This document shows positions 60,553 through 64,000 of a stretch of DNA of 64,000 bases, in pieces. Position 1 is the first letter of the stretch. Every line of letters begins with the position of its first letter. A program made the position numbers and the translations under genes. The stretch comes from CAJBVW01 sp964457335 (GTDB lineage Bacteria > Myxococcota_A > UBA796 > SXON01), in assembly GCA_964457335.1 (NCBI GenBank), contig CAYWGD010000011.1, positions 37,455-101,454 of the forward strand. The letters run 5' to 3'. The notes below the pieces were generated by a model. It worked only from the letters and a program-made list of their open reading frames with translations. It was not told the DNA's origin and searched no databases.

Positions 60553-60586
60553 GCGCCGTTCTACCGACGCGGAGGGGACGCGTCAA

Positions 60587-61027
60587 TCACTCGGGGCCCG
60601 CCATCGAGAGCGCGCCGGACGGGCACGCGGGCACGCACGCCGGGCCGCCGTGGATCCCGCGGCAGGCGTCGCACTTGACCGCGATGTCGAGCGCCGTGGC
60701 GCGCCGGATCGCGCGGAAGGGGCACGCCGCGATGCAGTGGCCGCAGCCGGTGCACCGGTCCTCGATGAGCTCCACGCGCCCGTCCGGGAAGCGCAGGAGC
60801 GCGTAGTGCGGGCAGACGGGCACGCAGGGGCTGCCTTCGCAGTTGGTGCACACGTCGAGGCGCGGCAGGTCGGCCACCACGCGGATGGCGAGGCGGCGCC
60901 GCTCGAGCACGATCGCGTCGTCGGGCGCGAGCCCGTCGAGGCCGTAGCGGGCCTCGACGCAGGCCACCTCGCACGCGCCGCAGGGCGTGCAGCGCGCGGG
61001 GTCGAGCGTCGGGAAGCGCGCCGTCAT
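60587..61027 (-). CDS. Ferredoxin-like protein with four 4Fe-4S clusters
   Basis: 146 residues. Four cysteine groups: CTPCGACEVAC (C13, C16, C19, C23), CTNCEGSPCVPVC, CTGCGHCIAAC, and CDACRGIHGGPACVPAC. This is the arrangement of CooF/HydN/DmsB-type electron-transfer subunits, which pair with a catalytic or shell partner. No signal peptide is present, so it is cytoplasmic. The ATG at 61027 is chosen because upstream residues are Arg/Ser-rich. It is followed by the BMC-domain gene, and no oxidoreductase catalytic subunit is near. Confidence 0.88.
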   Translation of the reverse strand: MTARFPTLDPARCTPCGACEVACVEARYGLDGLAPDDAIVLERRRLAIRVVADLPRLDVCTNCEGSPCVPVCPHYALLRFPDGRVELIEDRCTGCGHCIAACPFRAIRRATALDIAVKCDACRGIHGGPACVPACPSGALSMAGPE

Positions 61028-61091
61028 GGGGCCACGTACACTTGCGCGGCGCGTTGTGCTATGGTCGCGCCGCCGAAGAGGAGCTCCCCGT

Positions 61092-61670
61092 ATGTTCCGC
61101 ACGATCCTGCCCGTCTCGCTCGTCGCGATCCTGGCCACCGGCTGCGACTCGGACTGCGCCGACGCCTCGCGCGCCAACGGGACCTACGCCATGTGGCACT
61201 CGGTCACCAACGTGGGCCAGGGCGGCACCGCCACGGTGTCCGAGAACTACCCGAGCTACCTCGTCTTCGTGAACGGCTGGTCCAAGTGGAAGATCAAGGC
61301 GTCGACCACCAGCGGCTCGCTGAACACCGACATCACCGACGTGGCGGACACGCAGGGCGACTACAACGAGGCCGACCCCATCACGCAGCCCTTCTCCGGC
61401 AGCGTGACCGCCAGCGACGACAACTGCAACGCCTTCGCGGTGCACTTCGAGGGTGACTTCGACACCACGGCGTCGACCACGCACACGTTCGTCTACGACG
61501 CGGACCTCGTGTTCAGCGGCGAGCACGTGAGCGGCACGTTCACCTACACGGACACCTTCACGGGCACCGACGGCGACGGCAACACGATCTCCGGCGCGCT
61601 CGACAAGGCCTCCGGCGAGGTGTCGGGCACGCTCCAACTCGACGACTTCGACGCGGACTTCGCGGAGTAG
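61092..61670 (+). CDS. Exported lipoprotein, Thr/Asp-rich
   Basis: 192 residues. MFRTILPVSLVAILATGCDS is a lipoprotein signal (Cys18). The mature protein is unusually rich in Thr, Ser, Asp and Tyr in strand-like stretches (GTATVSENYPSYLVFVNGW, TFVYDADLVFSGEH, TFTYTDTFTGTDGDGNT) and reads as an all-beta surface domain, with a DGDG turn that could bind calcium. Not recognised. GAGGAG lies about ten bases before the ATG, and TATGGT at 61060-61065 may be its -10 box. Divergent from the ferredoxin. Confidence 0.65.
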   Translation: MFRTILPVSLVAILATGCDSDCADASRANGTYAMWHSVTNVGQGGTATVSENYPSYLVFVNGWSKWKIKASTTSGSLNTDITDVADTQGDYNEADPITQPFSGSVTASDDNCNAFAVHFEGDFDTTASTTHTFVYDADLVFSGEHVSGTFTYTDTFTGTDGDGNTISGALDKASGEVSGTLQLDDFDADFAE

Positions 61671-61757
61671 CGCGGCGAACGTCGCCTCGGCCCGCCGCTC
61701 GGGCGCGCGCGCAGCGAAGCGCCGCCCCGGCCGCAGGCGCCGGGTTATGCGGCGACG

Positions 61758-62558
61758 ATGTACAACATCCTGATCGCCGTCGGCGCGGGCGTCCTCGGGT
61801 ACCTCGTGGGTGCCGCGGCCGCCGGCTGGCTCGCCGGCATCATCCCGGCGCTCCTCGCGCTCGGTGGGGCGTGGTTCTTCCTCGCGCGTCGCACCGGCAA
61901 GCAGGTGGAGGCGCTGTTCCAGAAGGCCATGGCCGCGCTCCAGGCGGGGAAGATGGACGAGGCGCGCGCCGTCCTCGAGAGCGGGATGCCGCTCGGGAAG
62001 TGGCAGATCCTCGTCACCGAGCAGATCCACTCCCAGCTGGGGCAGCTCGACTACCTCCAGGGCGTCGGCCACAGCGTGCAGAAGCAGGCCTCCCAGGCGA
62101 AGGCGCGCTTCGCCGCGGGCCGTGAGCACCTGGAGAAGGCGTGGTCGCGCGACTGGCGCGGGAAGGCCACGCTCGCCGCGATCCACCACCGCGAGGGCCG
62201 CCCGGACGACGCGGTGAAGGTGCTCGAGGCCGCGAGCGGCGCGGGCGCGGGGGAGGCCCTGTTCTGGGGGCTCTACACCTACGTCCTGAACGAGGCGAAG
62301 CGCCGCGACGAGGCGCTGCAGGTGGTCGGCCGCGGGCTCGTCGCGAACAAGGACAACAAGGCGCTCAAGGCCATCCAGGAGGCCCTGGCGAACAAGAAGC
62401 GCCCCGACATGAAGGTGCTCGGGGACGCCTGGTTCCAGCTGTTCCCCGAGGACATCCCCCGGGAGCGGCTGATGGAGATGCACGGCATCAACCCGCAGCA
62501 GGCGCCGCGCCCGCAGAAGTCGTGGCCGCAGCCGCGCGGGTCCGGCCCCCGCCGCTGA
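61758..62558 (+). CDS. Membrane-anchored TPR-like protein
   Basis: 266 residues. The first 45 (MYNILIAVGAGVLGYLVGAA, WLAGIIPALLALGGAWFFLA) form one or two membrane helices. The rest is helical and repeat-like: LFQKAMAALQAGKMDEARAV, AAIHHREGRPDDAVKVLEAA and RRDEALQVVGRGLVANKDN carry the small-residue pattern of TPR units. A Pro/Gln/Arg tail ends the protein. It is likely to be a membrane-bound scaffold. It converges on the phosphoesterase gene with only one base between the two stop codons. Confidence 0.68.
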   Translation: MYNILIAVGAGVLGYLVGAAAAGWLAGIIPALLALGGAWFFLARRTGKQVEALFQKAMAALQAGKMDEARAVLESGMPLGKWQILVTEQIHSQLGQLDYLQGVGHSVQKQASQAKARFAAGREHLEKAWSRDWRGKATLAAIHHREGRPDDAVKVLEAASGAGAGEALFWGLYTYVLNEAKRRDEALQVVGRGLVANKDNKALKAIQEALANKKRPDMKVLGDAWFQLFPEDIPRERLMEMHGINPQQAPRPQKSWPQPRGSGPRR

Positions 62559-62559
62559 C

Positions 62560-64000
<1,441 letters not shown>

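Noticed and set aside
59769..61091. A full metabolosome locus
   Set aside because: Only one BMC-domain gene is present; neighbours are a ferredoxin, a lipoprotein and a gamma-glutamyltransferase, with no pentamer, aldehyde dehydrogenase or signature enzyme adjacent.

Overview
This window is a stretch of very GC-rich chromosome from an unplaced bacterium that looks like a member of the Myxococcota (former Deltaproteobacteria). The case rests on content. There are many small exported lipoproteins, two proteins built from MopE-type Asp/Cys-rich metal-binding repeats, acidic Asp-Thr/Asp-Ala stalks on surface proteins, two eukaryote-like Ser/Thr kinases (one with a PEGA tail, one with a TPR tail), a TIGR02147-type regulator, MEDS-domain sensors and tandem cytochromes P450. 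A complete minCDE operon argues against a close relative of Myxococcus xanthus, which is known to place its division site with PomXYZ and no Min system. The sequence is a draft assembly: a 100-N gap at 38324-38423 is flanked by an exact 55-base duplication and is probably an artefact.

Layout. 1-5.5 kb: partial HAD hydrolase, lipoprotein, TIGR02147 regulator, B12-type radical SAM enzyme, and a coupled exported M28 peptidase/outer-membrane cluster. 5.5-10 kb: FG-GAP-like lipoprotein, methyltransferase, large MopE-repeat protein, cupin. 10-15 kb: a TetR repressor, an acidic-stalk phosphoesterase and two P450s, with near-identical palindromes before tetR and before the first P450. 15-19 kb: MgtE-like transporter, fructose-1,6-bisphosphatase, alpha/beta hydrolase, unknown acidic protein. 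19-26.6 kb: kinase-TPR protein coupled to an aldehyde dehydrogenase, a DUF429 protein, and a DUF4062 protein with a non-standard start. 26.8-37.7 kb: two MEDS sensors, VOC proteins, M1 aminopeptidase with HEAT repeats, ROK-like protein, App1-like phosphatase, DUF2058, a second B12-type radical SAM enzyme, lipase. 37.7-45 kb: lipoprotein, gapped S41 protein, minCDE, lysoplasmalogenase-like protein, glutaredoxin, MopE/lectin protein. 45-54.7 kb: amidotransferase, RlmI, PEGA kinase, lipoprotein, polytopic membrane protein, CobT, CotH, YbhN-like protein. 54.7-59.8 kb: a tightly overlapping run of PfkB kinase, SIR2-like, FAH, membrane protein and gamma-glutamyltransferase. 59.9-64 kb: a two-gene unit encoding a tandem-BMC microcompartment shell-like protein and a four-cluster ferredoxin, then a lipoprotein, a TPR protein and a second acidic-stalk phosphoesterase cut by the window edge.

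How it works together. Most genes are housekeeping or cell-surface functions in short operons with ATGA, GTGA or TGATG overlaps. CobT activates the lower ligand of cobamides, the cofactor expected for the two B12-type radical SAM enzymes. Three patterns are not explained by gene content: a GC-rich hairpin repeat that recurs 2-28 bases after stop codons, a TANNNT hexamer 5-9 bases before start codons that mostly lack a Shine-Dalgarno sequence (suggesting leaderless transcripts), and the TetR-type palindromes shared by the repressor and P450 promoters. No tRNA, rRNA, CRISPR array, transposase or phage gene was seen.
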